DNA of 64,000 bases from Opisthorchis felineus (Eukaryota; Platyhelminthes; Trematoda; Opisthorchiida; Opisthorchiidae), in the NCBI GenBank assembly GCA_004794785.1, contig SJOL01008988.1, forward strand, positions 1,215,749 through 1,279,748, read 5' to 3'. A program made the translations under genes and the position numbers. This document shows positions 34,601-43,235 of the stretch, piece after piece. Position 1 is the first letter of the stretch. Each line of letters begins with the position of its first letter. The notes under the pieces were generated by a model. The model saw only the letters and a program-made list of their open reading frames with translations, had not been told where the DNA came from and did not search any database.

Positions 34601-35343
34601 ACCGACAAACCGGGAACAGCTGCTCATTGAATCTTTTTGTAACTGCTCACACACAAACACACACAAGAAATAAATACAAACAAAATGTTTGGTGACGCAT
34701 TAATTTACAAAAGAAAACGGAAAGAAAGAAAAAACAGAAAAAAAGCAAAACAAGACATTACATTAGACAAATGGATCTATCTCTTCCATTCTACGTATGC
34801 ATCTCAGTGTTTGTAGTGTAATCGTGGTCAAAGTAGCAAAAACGAATGAAGGCTATTCATTTGATCGGCTTGTAGAAGCACATAAGACCACAAATTTAAC
34901 AAAGACAATTGCGAGTAGGGACGATCATGAGCCGGACTTCATTGGAAGGATGATTCGACTGAAGACCGCAGGTTTCAAGTTAAGACAGAGAGAAAGAGAG
35001 AGCGAAAGTTGACATCGGGGACGAGGAGAACAAGACTATCAATAAACAGACCTAGCATTTGTGTGTGTATGAATGAATGAAAGACAAATTGAAATCCGTG
35101 CAAAACTCAAAGAGAATAGAACAAGAAGCGCAGTATAGTTGGATGATCAAATATGAGGCGAGAGAAAGAAGCGGTTTAGGATAGAAATCAGAAAGGTAGT
35201 TTTTGATATTGATGCAAAAAATAACGGGGGGAAACAAGAATGCAGGATCTCAGCAAGCTAAGCTGCTATAATGGCGGGATAGTATATTGGTATTCTAGCT
35301 CCACCTGCACCGGATTTGAAAGCTATTCACGCCACTAAGTCTG
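34601..35343 (-). other. Candidate kindlin 3' UTR / downstream flank
   Basis: Purine-rich on the plus strand, so pyrimidine-rich in the kindlin transcript sense. It lies directly after the kindlin stop codon. I could not pick a convincing polyadenylation signal on the minus strand, so the UTR end is undefined. Confidence 0.35.
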
Positions 35344-36015
35344 TTACGACAGAGTTCCTTGGGATAATGGAAGAGTTGAACCTGTGGTTAATTTATAGAA
35401 GACACTCTCGTCCAAACCTTGATTCTTTTCAGGGGACCGAAGGTTCAAAAATGTGTAACCACCCAGAAATTCGGCAACAGTTCGGACGGACACGTCCACT
35501 GGACGGATAATCACTCTTCCAGGACAGGTTGTCGGTGCAGGTGGCGGGCTGACACTCCGCTCCCGTTCCTCAACCCCTCGTTTTGATGGGGGTAGTTGAG
35601 GTGGCGCCAGTAGCAGAACTAGTTCACCCAGTTCCCAGTTTATATGCCATCCTTGAATGGCCGACAGACGCCAGCTGGACATGATATCACCCGTCTGTAT
35701 GTCGCATCGAAATACCCGTGTGGGCCCGATTCCAACTGCTTCTACACGTCGGCTAGAAGAAACGGTGATGTTTCCTCCACCCAGAGGTTGATGAAGCCAT
35801 GGCACACCACGTGCCAGAGGACGTTCGTTTTGTTCGTCACCGCCAACCAAGCTGGACAGGGGTAGGGTGACCTCAAGACGAGCAGGAAAGAATGCTATTC
35901 CATGGTTCGGCATTTGTTCCCACGCACTGATATACTTCATCTTCGCTTGAATACTGTTCAGGTCATGGATACGAGAGTAAGCCACGCAGATACGCCGTAT
36001 CAGGTTAGCTCGATG
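35344..36015 (-). CDS. Kindlin/fermitin, last coding exon (F2 end and F3/PTB)
   Basis: Kindlins bind the cytoplasmic tail of beta-integrins with talin and activate cell-matrix adhesion. This 223-residue terminal exon starts after a pyrimidine-rich acceptor (TTTTCCCTGTAG) in phase 0. It ends at TAA (35344-35346). Residues 13-40 resemble the end of F2 (IQAKMKYISAWEQMPNHGI). The F3/PTB part includes DIQTGDIMSSWRLS, QGWHINWE, EFLGGYTFLNLRS and LDESVFYKLT, closely parallel to vertebrate kindlins. Two lineage-specific insertions are visible: about residues 54-85, and a Pro-rich loop at about 135-167. At the integrin-contact QW pair the Gln is replaced by Gly (GW). The protein should be cytoplasmic at adhesion sites. 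Confidence 0.93.
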   Translation of the reverse strand, partial: HRANLIRRICVAYSRIHDLNSIQAKMKYISAWEQMPNHGIAFFPARLEVTLPLSSLVGGDEQNERPLARGVPWLHQPLGGGNITVSSSRRVEAVGIGPTRVFRCDIQTGDIMSSWRLSAIQGWHINWELGELVLLLAPPQLPPSKRGVEERERSVSPPPAPTTCPGRVIIRPVDVSVRTVAEFLGGYTFLNLRSPEKNQGLDESVFYKLTTGSTLPLSQGTLS

Positions 36016-36439
36016 CTACAGGGAAAACAGAAGAAAATAGTGAATTATTGTATCAATCTCAAAGAGGTGAGTTCCACCTCAACCAGGATGTGCTTTCATT
36101 TTTTCGATACTCAGTTTCGGTGCCCAACTGTGCAACCAGAAAAGTCTGTCTGTCAAAAATTCACGGTGGTAAACAAGAAGCTTTGAAGGGTGGTCGCGTT
36201 TAAAGAGTCTGCGCCAATGGCAGGTTAATTATCCGGTCCCTTAGGAATATCAACGATTATTGCCCATAATACTCTGTCAAGAAATCTTTCAGAACCAGGC
36301 AAATGAACACTTCAAAGTACTCCTATAATCTAGAAGGAAGATGAATTTTGTCCTGACCACCTAACTGCTATTGCATATAAGTGCACCACGTACTGGATTT
36401 GCGTGACCGCTGCGTGTGCAAATCGGCCTGTGAAGTACT

Positions 36440-36655
36440 CATTGATGTAGGAAAGCCGCTGGTGGCCAAAACTTTTAGGCTTCTGCTGCCTTCGACAGCA
36501 CTTGGATCCGAATCTCCTTGGAGTTTCATGAGATACGCACTATTCAGGATTCCTAGTAAGGATAAGACTGCTGTACATCGCTTCTGGGCTCGTCAATTTC
36601 CCTGGCAGGACGAAATCTCAACTGAAAATTCCTGAACCCCCTCACATTACCAAGA
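36440..36655 (+). mobile_element. tRNA-derived SINE (SINE2), diverged, intronic
   Basis: GGAGTTTCATGAGATACGCA, CTGCTGTACATCGCTTCT and CAACTGAAAATTCCTGAACC follow the same order as in 59390-59560. It lies antisense in the kindlin intron. Confidence 0.6.
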
Positions 36656-36711
36656 GTGTCATAATTGTTTGTCGTGTTAACGAACAACTGAACAAATTAT
36701 TGTGTAGACGT

Positions 36712-37035
36712 ATCACACTACACCTAAGGGTACTGAAAACTCTTCGATAGCCCACGACCGGTTTCACCTCTCCACTTCAGGCTCATCAGGTAGGCGCAGT
36801 CCCCGAGTTTCTGTCAACATTATGTTCTACTTGAACCCAAATTGCACGAAATTAGCTAAATACGCTCATTTGCAAACCAATTTGGTTTTGACGGGAGACT
36901 CGTCAGGAACCCACCTGAATCTCTTGTTAATGATGTTTTTAAGCAACTGAATGTGCTGCACAAGGCCGCCTCATGTTTCAGTTGGCACGATTTTCGAGAT
37001 ATTGTGCAGGCGTAATACTCGCAATAATATGCTTA
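36712..37035 (-). repeat. Hammerhead repeat, copy G (intronic, sense to kindlin)
   Basis: Near-complete minus-strand unit. In its own sense it runs from GAGTATTACG (about 35 nt after the previous cleavage point) through ACATTCAG, the CCAAATTGG block and the ribozyme, and stops about 60 nt past it. A partial plus-strand unit (37045-37125) follows immediately and makes an inverted pair. Confidence 0.85.
36750..36795 (-). ncRNA. Type I hammerhead ribozyme, intact core, in kindlin intron
   Basis: The minus strand reads stem I GCCTAC/GTGGGC, CTGATGA, stem II GCCT with AGGT around a 9-nt loop, GAAA, palindromic ACCGGT, then C as the cleavage nucleotide. All invariant core bases are present. The closing pair of stem II next to the core is G-U instead of G-C, and the outer GAC/GTC extension of stem I is weakened, so activity may be lower than for the copy at 173-225. 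It would be transcribed as part of kindlin pre-mRNA. Confidence 0.75.
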
Positions 37036-37044
37036 AAAATATCA

Positions 37045-37125
37045 TAAACGAGAGGTTCAGCTGGGTTCCAGGTGGGTCTCCCGTCAAAACCAAATTCCTA
37101 TACAAATGAGTATATTTCGCTAAAC
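37045..37125 (+). repeat. Hammerhead repeat fragment, inverted partner of copy G
   Basis: AACGAGAGGTTCAGCTGGG through GTCAAAACCAAATTCC and GAGTATATTTCGC match the middle of the unit. There is no ribozyme. Confidence 0.75.
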
Positions 37126-37774
37126 ACAATATTTCTGCTAACGGAGCACCCGATGAGAAATCAAGCTTTCACAAAATCGGAATGGTGTTGGTTTGAATGG
37201 GGATTGTTCTCTCCTTTGTTTTCTACGAAGTATCCAAAACCTAACAAGTAGCCAACACATAAATGACGCTTAGAATCAGTTGTTAAACCAGCTGGTAGAC
37301 ATCCTCAGCCATCAGGCTGGTAAGCTGGCCAATCAGATACCGCGCAGCTGAGCTGGCTGATCCGACGGATCGATAGCTGCATGTGCTCACTTGCTTCAAA
37401 CAAACCTGAGCTCCTTCGTTGCCGTGTTCCTGAAACTTATCGATTGTGTACTTGAACATTTTTAGGCTGTCATTTGTCTCCTGGAAAAGAGAAAGCGGAT
37501 GCTTGAAGCAACAAACTACCAACCTTGACAATAAGCTAATCATGAAAAATACTCAGTGCAAAAAGCCGATAAATCAACCAAAAATTTAAGCTCAAAAATT
37601 ACACTTTCTAACTGAAGGAATTAGCTGAAAGTTAGATTGATATGCAGACAGTACAGTTTTTATACAAGTGTTTTGTGCGATCCTGTCTGTCTTCAGGCTG
37701 GATTTCTCGGAGACTAATTGTGCAGGGACATGGAGAGCCAAAAGAACTTATTCATACGGATGAGGAAGTATCAT

Positions 37775-37876
37775 CTATACTATACTATACTATACTATAC
37801 TATACTATACTATACTATACTATACTATACTATACTATACTATACTATACTATACTATACTATACTATACTATACT
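37775..37876. repeat. (TATAC)n pentanucleotide microsatellite
   Basis: About 20 uninterrupted TATAC units. On the kindlin strand this is a GTATA array starting roughly 40 nt downstream of the exon donor site. Open frames across it are artefacts. Confidence 0.97.
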
Positions 37877-37917
37877 GGATGCGGCCAATATTACGGTGTT
37901 TGACCGTGAATACTTAC

Positions 37918-38721
37918 TGGCCCGGATAAGACACCACCTGATGCATGTGTCGGCGTTCGTCCATCCGGCGGCAGGGTAGCTGTTCGACCAAGGGTTCCAC
38001 CCGAATCTATGAAATCCCTGGTCTTTTGACGCAGTGTATTCTTTGCTGGAGTGAGTCTCATTGGTAAGAAGTCTGCAAACCGTTTTTCCAAGCGGTTATG
38101 CAGGGCAGTTACTTGGAGGCCTCCATCCACCTTGTCGCCGGAAGTTACACTGGGAGATATGAGTTGGACGAGACCGGAAATCGCTTTTCTTTCGGCGTCG
38201 TAAATCTCACGGGTTAGAATACATGCCCATTCCGCATGAGGAACCGTTCCATCCCAGTCAGTTCGATCCTCCCCGGTAGGCAAACCCATCAAGGGAACGG
38301 CAGTCGCTAGGCGCAAAAATGCTAACCAATCAGCATAAGTACTTGTGTCTGGCAGCCGAAGCACTATTTCGTTGACGAGACCAAGGACTGCGGCCGAGGC
38401 TCCACACAATGCACCACCAGAAGAACCACCGGCCGGTTGTAGCCCAAACGAAGCTCCGAATTGGGACAACGATGTCAAGGAGAGAAGGGACGCACGACGT
38501 TTCAGACGACCGCTAATGCCTATTTCTTCCTCTTGCCCTCGTGCATCATCTATGGCGCCTAAGTTGAACGCAGCCGAAAGTGGGAGATTTGTTCTTGAAA
38601 TCGGTACAAACAACCGAATGCTGTAACGTTCAGATGTTAGGCATAGGTCTGGTTGAACTTCACACCCAGGCAGGTAGATTACCTCGAAGGCCTCGGTCTT
38701 GCTCACAAACTCATCTTCATT
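37918..38721 (-). CDS. Kindlin/fermitin, internal exon (PH domain and F2 continuation)
   Basis: This 268-residue exon lies between acceptor TTTCTGCAG (38722-38730) and donor GTAAGTATT (37917), phase 0 at both ends. Residues 17-40 (LPGCEVQPDLCLTSERYSIR) and about 116-140 (NEIVLRLPDTSTYADWLAF) match the second half of the kindlin PH domain, which sits inside F2 and binds phosphoinositides. Between them is an insertion of about 75 residues (41-115) rich in Gly/Ala/Ser, with basic KRRASLLSLTSL. The RRAS string fits a basophilic (PKA-type) kinase site. Residues 160-268 continue towards F2 with low conservation. Longer than the equivalent vertebrate segment. Confidence 0.9.
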
Positions 38722-40028
38722 CTGCAGAAATGCACGAAAAATGAAATATGAATGACGTGGTGAATGGTTTGTTGGTATTATTCCAGTGGCTGCTCGACTT
38801 ATTGGAGCAGCATTCCTCCCTTGTTTGCACAAAAATGACGGATAGAAATTGATCAGCCGACACCCTACTGTGGCGTATCCTGTGATCTACACTTATGCTG
38901 CCGAGTAAGTCAGACGCTAACCGAATCAAGAATGGTGAGTGCTGAAAAAGGATCACCCGGCAGGACAGATATTACCAACTTTTCATGGCTACCGTTAGTC
39001 GCTCAGCTGCTGACCATCTCTAGGCCTTCACTCTGGGCTTCTTTCTCCAGCATGTCACCCCGGTTTTCATGCGGCATCAGTCCGGTAATGTGTACCCTAA
39101 GGGCGACAAGTCTGGTCACTGATGTTCAGGCTATGTGGTCCTAGCAAATCGGACTGCGTTTTCGTGGGCACAGTATCAATAATGTTACCTTCTAGCGAGA
39201 TTCGCCTCGCTGACCTACAGACTATTCCTGTGATAAAATGGTCTGACGACAAACTAGCCTGTGATAAGTTGGCTTACGATGAATCAGCGGCGTACCGTTG
39301 TAAACAGATTTTTTGAGTGGAGTAGGTCTTCACTTTGTATGAAGTGACTGTGTCAGATCAGCCAGTATGCTTGCCCATCCGCGACTGATATACTGTGGAG
39401 CAACACAGCTAGTCCGCATAATAATTATCAGAAATCCTCATCTAAGTTATCGCGATTAAAGGCTTCTGGTGCTAACTAACTAGTACTGACTACAAACTAA
39501 AAAGTCGTATCATCTGTCGCAAGGTTGTATTGTAAAATGACAACAATAACGACACAAATTATTGTAAATCCAGACGTGATAACTCAGGTGCATCCAGTGT
39601 GATCTGATGGAGTAGTGGTAATATGCTCACCTAGCATGTCACTTGTCCGGAGTGCAAAACCTGGCACATTCAAGGATATGCACTGCTTATAAGCTCTAAT
39701 AAGAGCAAAACTCCAGTCCAGGGCACCGCCCTTCGGTACGGACTCCTAGAATAATTGCGCATGGAAAGCAGGAGGAGTGTTCAAACAAGTGATGTGAGCG
39801 TGGATTGTACAAATCTGCCAACCAATTACAAGGATTACAAAATAAGCAAATATGGAGATAGCATTCGTTGCTTCAACCCAATTTCTGGCTCTGTAACACT
39901 CAATCCGTCCTTCCGCAGCTAAATTACTGGCTAACCAAGTCACATTCAACCGAGAAGAGCATATCAATGCGGGTGTATAGTGTAACTCCGTGTCTTACTG
40001 GTATGCCTGACTTTCAGTACCCACTTAC
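38722..40028 (-). other. Kindlin intron (1,307 bp)
   Basis: Donor AAG|GTAAGTGGG at 40029/40028 and acceptor TTTCTGCAG. No repeat of the families described here was recognised inside. Short plus-strand frames (38932-39316) are unconvincing. A weak tRNA-like string lies near 39615-39660. Confidence 0.8.
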
Positions 40029-40538
40029 CTTGTAGACTGACAATTTCAGTCCGTCCGCAACCATATAAACTCTTCGGAACATTTTCAAGCCAAATCGTCG
40101 AGGTTTGCATACTTTGATATAACCAGTGAGTTTCGGCGGACCGGGATCCAGTTGTTCCTCGCTCTGAATGCTCAGCGCTTGACTCACTGGCCTGACTGAT
40201 CGTCTTCTGGCTCGCGATCTCCGGCCACCACCAATGCTGATTGCGTCGGCCGTGTCATAGTTTGACAAATCATCCAGTATTGCATCGATCTCCGATTCCA
40301 GTTCAACAACACTCAACGGTCGGGTAGGAGCTAATCGAGGATTGTGACTGTGCCTTAGGTAGCCACCTATTGGTGATGTGTCTCGGTTGTGTCCAACGAC
40401 AAGGGGGAGAAGCTTTTTCTTAATGGACTGGTTTACTTCTGCTTGTGTTGCACTATCCGGTTGGTCAGGGCCATTCACCGGGAGCGAGGTTGCATTTTCA
40501 GTCAACTCCTGTTCCTCCCGTTCTGTGGCAATTTCCAC
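40029..40538 (-). CDS. Kindlin/fermitin, internal exon (F2 loop and PH start)
   Basis: This 170-residue exon follows acceptor CTGTTTGCAG and ends at AAG|GTAAGT in phase 0. Residues 1-130 are mostly low-complexity. They include VELESEIDAILDDLS, which parallels the acidic segment before the PH domain in other kindlins, and a basic run GRRSRARRRS. Residues 137-170 (LTGYIKVCKPRRFGLKMF ... LKLSVYK) are the first strands of the PH domain, matching the vertebrate pattern YIKVFKPKK...YK. Coding upstream (F0, F1, first part of F2) should lie at higher coordinates. I could not find it, so the gene is incomplete in this annotation. Confidence 0.9.
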
Positions 40539-41149
40539 CTGCAAACAGGAACAGGCATATCGAAGAAGTCACATTGTCATGTCGTAGAGGAGAGTCAAAC
40601 TCTAAACGAAACAAAGTTTCAATTAATTTTGCTCGCGATTTGCGTGCCACTAAACGATTAAACCCAAGTTAGGATGGTAGCCAGTATCGTGGGAAGTATC
40701 GCGCTGGTGTTTACACCCCACGAGTTACACGATTCAGTGCGCAGTAGACGATGGTCGTACGTGCAACAAGTTGGCCACAACGACCATCCCTAGCCGATGA
40801 AAGAAGTTTAAGAAAACCTTGGGAACCGAAGGGATTTGTGAGAAAATTAGTTTGGTCGATGAACAACCCATACGTTTCTGTCACGGGCCATTATTTACCC
40901 AGCCACTAGCTGCTTCTTGGTCACTACGCACTGAAAAATGAGGCTGCCTGATCCTTGAAAAAGGGGGATTCTGATATCCTGTAGCGTTTAAATCAAGGGC
41001 CCGCCACTTGATATAGACTAAAGTTCCAGCAACCAGGTGATCGTGAAGTCGTCTATTCCCATAACATTTATTTTTTCGATGGAATTTTGAGGACGGCGCC
41101 ACGTAGTTGTTTGTGAACGTATCGACGATTGCCTGCAGCGCTCCGTCCA
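40539..41149. other. Kindlin upstream intron or flank, no gene recognised
   Basis: Begins with the kindlin acceptor. The remaining sequence has no recognised exon or repeat. Confidence 0.4.
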
Positions 41150-41262
41150 CGGCAAGAAATTGTATAGACGTAACCCACTACTCACAAGTTTGCTGAAAAC
41201 TTTCTGACTATCCACGACTGGTTTCACACTTCTTGTGGCTCATCAGATAGACGCAGTCTCTG
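41150..41262 (-). repeat. Hammerhead repeat, partial copy H1
   Basis: Minus-strand 3' part of a unit with the ribozyme region at 41210-41252. CTGATGA and GAAA are present and stem I is kept by U-G and A-U pairs (GTCTAT with GTGGAT). Stem II (GCCA/GTGT) is out of register and stem III is ACCAGT, so it is probably inactive. Confidence 0.75.
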
Positions 41263-41271
41263 GGACAACAG

Positions 41272-41580
41272 CGTACTGCGATATCTAGAGTACGGTACGA
41301 AATAAAACACGAGAAGGCCTGGTGCAGAACATTCATTTGAAGAAGAACATCACAAAGGAAAGATTCAGATGGGTCCCGGGTGAGTCTTCCATAAAAACCA
41401 AATTGGTATGCAGATGAGTGTAGAAGTCCAGTTTCGTGCCTTTTGGGATCAAGTACAACAAAAGGTTGACAGAAAGTCGGGACTGCACCTACCTGACGAG
41501 CACCATGAAGGGCGAAACCGGTCAGAGGCTGTCGAAAAATGTCCAAAAACCTTATGAATAGTATAGTACGTCTTTCAAAA
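41272..41580 (+). repeat. Hammerhead repeat, copy H2 (left of PLE)
   Basis: Plus-strand unit from GTACTGCGATATCT to the family 3' end TAGTACGTCTTTC. The ribozyme region (about 41481-41531) has CTGACGA instead of CTGATGA and broken stem I, so it is dead. It lies immediately before the Penelope-like coding remnant. Confidence 0.75.
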
Positions 41581-41589
41581 TTCTTGTCG

Positions 41590-42500
41590 CATTACCGATT
41601 CGTTGGTGATAGGTTTTCATTATTACTGATATAGAGCACTCTCAGCTCCTCATGGACACCCTTAATTCCACTCACCCCTGGCTCCGTGTTACATCTGAGT
41701 GTGAGACGAATAACGACCTAGATTTCCTGGATATACTGGATACATATACTCATTTGTAAATATATCAGTGGGTATCTGCGGCGTTCTGTCTACGGTAAGG
41801 ACAAGTGAAGTGGTCAAAATTTACAACTCTCCAGTTGCACTCCAATAGCTGGTATGTGCGAGCTAGTAAAGACCTTATTTTGCAAAGCGCTCAGTCTGTG
41901 CAGTCCGAATCAAATGGTGCAAGAGGAAGAATTCCTGACGGAAACCCTGCTGCAGTAGGATTATCGGGGGACGTTTCACTGAAAGTCACAGTGGAGCCGG
42001 AACACAAACAGCCCCGGTTCATGAACCAGCAAGAAGGGTACATATTACTTGTTTCCTCAGTTCAAAGTTTCTCATTTTAGGCCCGACATAAGACACAGAC
42101 TAACTTCCGCATTTAAACGTGTTTATACTGAAGCTGGTCAACAGAGGATTTGCTCTGAAGAAGCGTGAGCCTGGGCTGTCTAATCTCTCGGCCACTCATG
42201 TGGTCTACGAGTTCTACTGCAGCTGCAGAGACGCTTTCAGATACCTAGAAAAACATGTGGTAGAACAAATTCCAAAGTATGTAATTCAAATGCTGCCATG
42301 AGAACCGTCGGGCCAAAGGTCAAATCGCAATCATGTATCGTAAGTAGCTGCACTTCTGCTAGTTACTGGTCATCTGACTGAGCCGGTCGACTCCTTCGGA
42401 ATCCTATTGGGCAGCACAAACAGCAAGGTTTTAGCGATAAGCGAAGCGTTGCTGATCAAATTAAACCAACCCCACTATCTGCACAAAAGCAGTTGAAGCA
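41590..42500 (+). pseudogene. Penelope-like element remnant (RT palm end to GIY-YIG)
   Basis: The start reads HYRFVGDRFSLL, matching the RT motif RYVDDTF with the catalytic YVDD changed to FVGD. Next, in another frame, MDTLNSTHPWLRVT and NNDLDFLDILD match the PLE pattern LN..HP.I.FT...E....LPFLD. Then NLSATHVVYEFYCSC and EKHVVEQIPKYV (42179-42300) match the N-terminal part of the GIY-YIG domain, with the YIG segment deleted. VTGHLTEPVDSF and ISEALLIKLNQPHYL (42358-42490) match the end of that domain. Multiple stops and frameshifts are present. The RT fingers are missing because the copy is truncated right after the hammerhead repeat H2. Confidence 0.75.
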
Positions 42501-42737
42501 GATCATTTGGTTACACTGGCATTGATCAGGTGACTTGCAGAAATCAGCCCATTAATATCTGTCCAGCACGGTTCTATTTTTATTTATACAACTTGCATTT
42601 TTTACGTCCGCGATGGAAGAGAGTAAAAGAAATGTTAACATATCGCGGCATAAACTTTCTATCAGTCTCACTGAACTAATGGGTTTGTTCATAGCATGAA
42701 ATATTGCAAACAAATAGGCGGAAAGGTATTCAGACTG

Positions 42738-42956
42738 TAGGTGTAATTTTCTGCTGGAATCTCTTCAACAACCCACGACCGGTTTCGGTCCCTCCATTTC
42801 AGCCTCACCAGGTAGGCTCAGTCCCCGAGTATTCGTCAGCCTTATGTTCTACTTGAACACAAATCGCACGAAATTCAACTTATACACTCATCTGCATACC
42901 AATCTGGTTTTCACGGAAGACTCACGTGGAATCACTCGTTTATGATGTTCAAGTAG
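42738..42956 (-). repeat. Hammerhead repeat, copy I1 (right of PLE)
   Basis: Minus-strand unit with the ribozyme region 42771-42818. Stem I, a rearranged stem II, GAAA and ACCGGT are kept, but CTGATGA reads CTGGTGA. One core A is lost, so activity is unlikely. Confidence 0.78.
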
Positions 42957-43235
42957 AACATAAAGTTGAAGGAAGCTCCTTGAACGTGCCTACTTGATGA
43001 GCCCCAAGAAGGGCGAAACCGGTTGTGGTCTGTAGAAGATTCTTCAACAACCTTGTGAGTAGTTGCATTTATGAAAATATATTGCGATATCTCGAATATC
43101 GTACCAAATGAAACATGAGGCAGCCTTTGTGTAGCACATTCTTTTGAAGAGGGTCATCATAAACCAGAGATTCAGCTGGGCTCCAGGTGAGTCTCCTGCC
43201 AAAACTGACTTGGTACGGAGATGAATGTACTAGGC
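42950..43235 (+). repeat. Hammerhead repeat, copy I2
   Basis: Plus-strand unit starting at TTCAAGTAGAACATAAAG, directly joined to the inverted copy I1. The ribozyme region (about 42998-43042) keeps stem II GCCC/GGGC and GAAA, but the core C is changed (TTGATGA) and the cleavage base is T. It continues through ACATTC and CTCCAGGTGAGTCTCC. Confidence 0.78.

Larger units (their letters stand above)
36016..37917 (-). other. Kindlin intron (1,902 bp)
   Basis: Phase-0 intron with donor CCA|GTAAGTATT at 37918/37917 and acceptor CTGTAG at 36016. It contains a SINE2 copy (36440-36655), a hammerhead repeat with intact core in the transcribed sense (36712-37035), a partial plus-strand unit of the same family, and a GTATA-type microsatellite close to the donor. 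A minus-strand frame at 37283-37543 has no kindlin similarity and is not needed for phase, so I treat it as intronic. Confidence 0.85.

Noticed and set aside
37283..37543. 86-codon minus-strand frame as an extra kindlin exon
   Set aside because: The flanking exons already join in phase 0 and align continuously with kindlins. This frame has no kindlin similarity and no good paired splice sites.
37642..37929. 95-codon frame over the TATAC array
   Set aside because: A translation of a microsatellite.
39610..39660. tRNA-like sequence in the kindlin intron
   Set aside because: Weak box A resemblance only, with box B degenerate and no cloverleaf.
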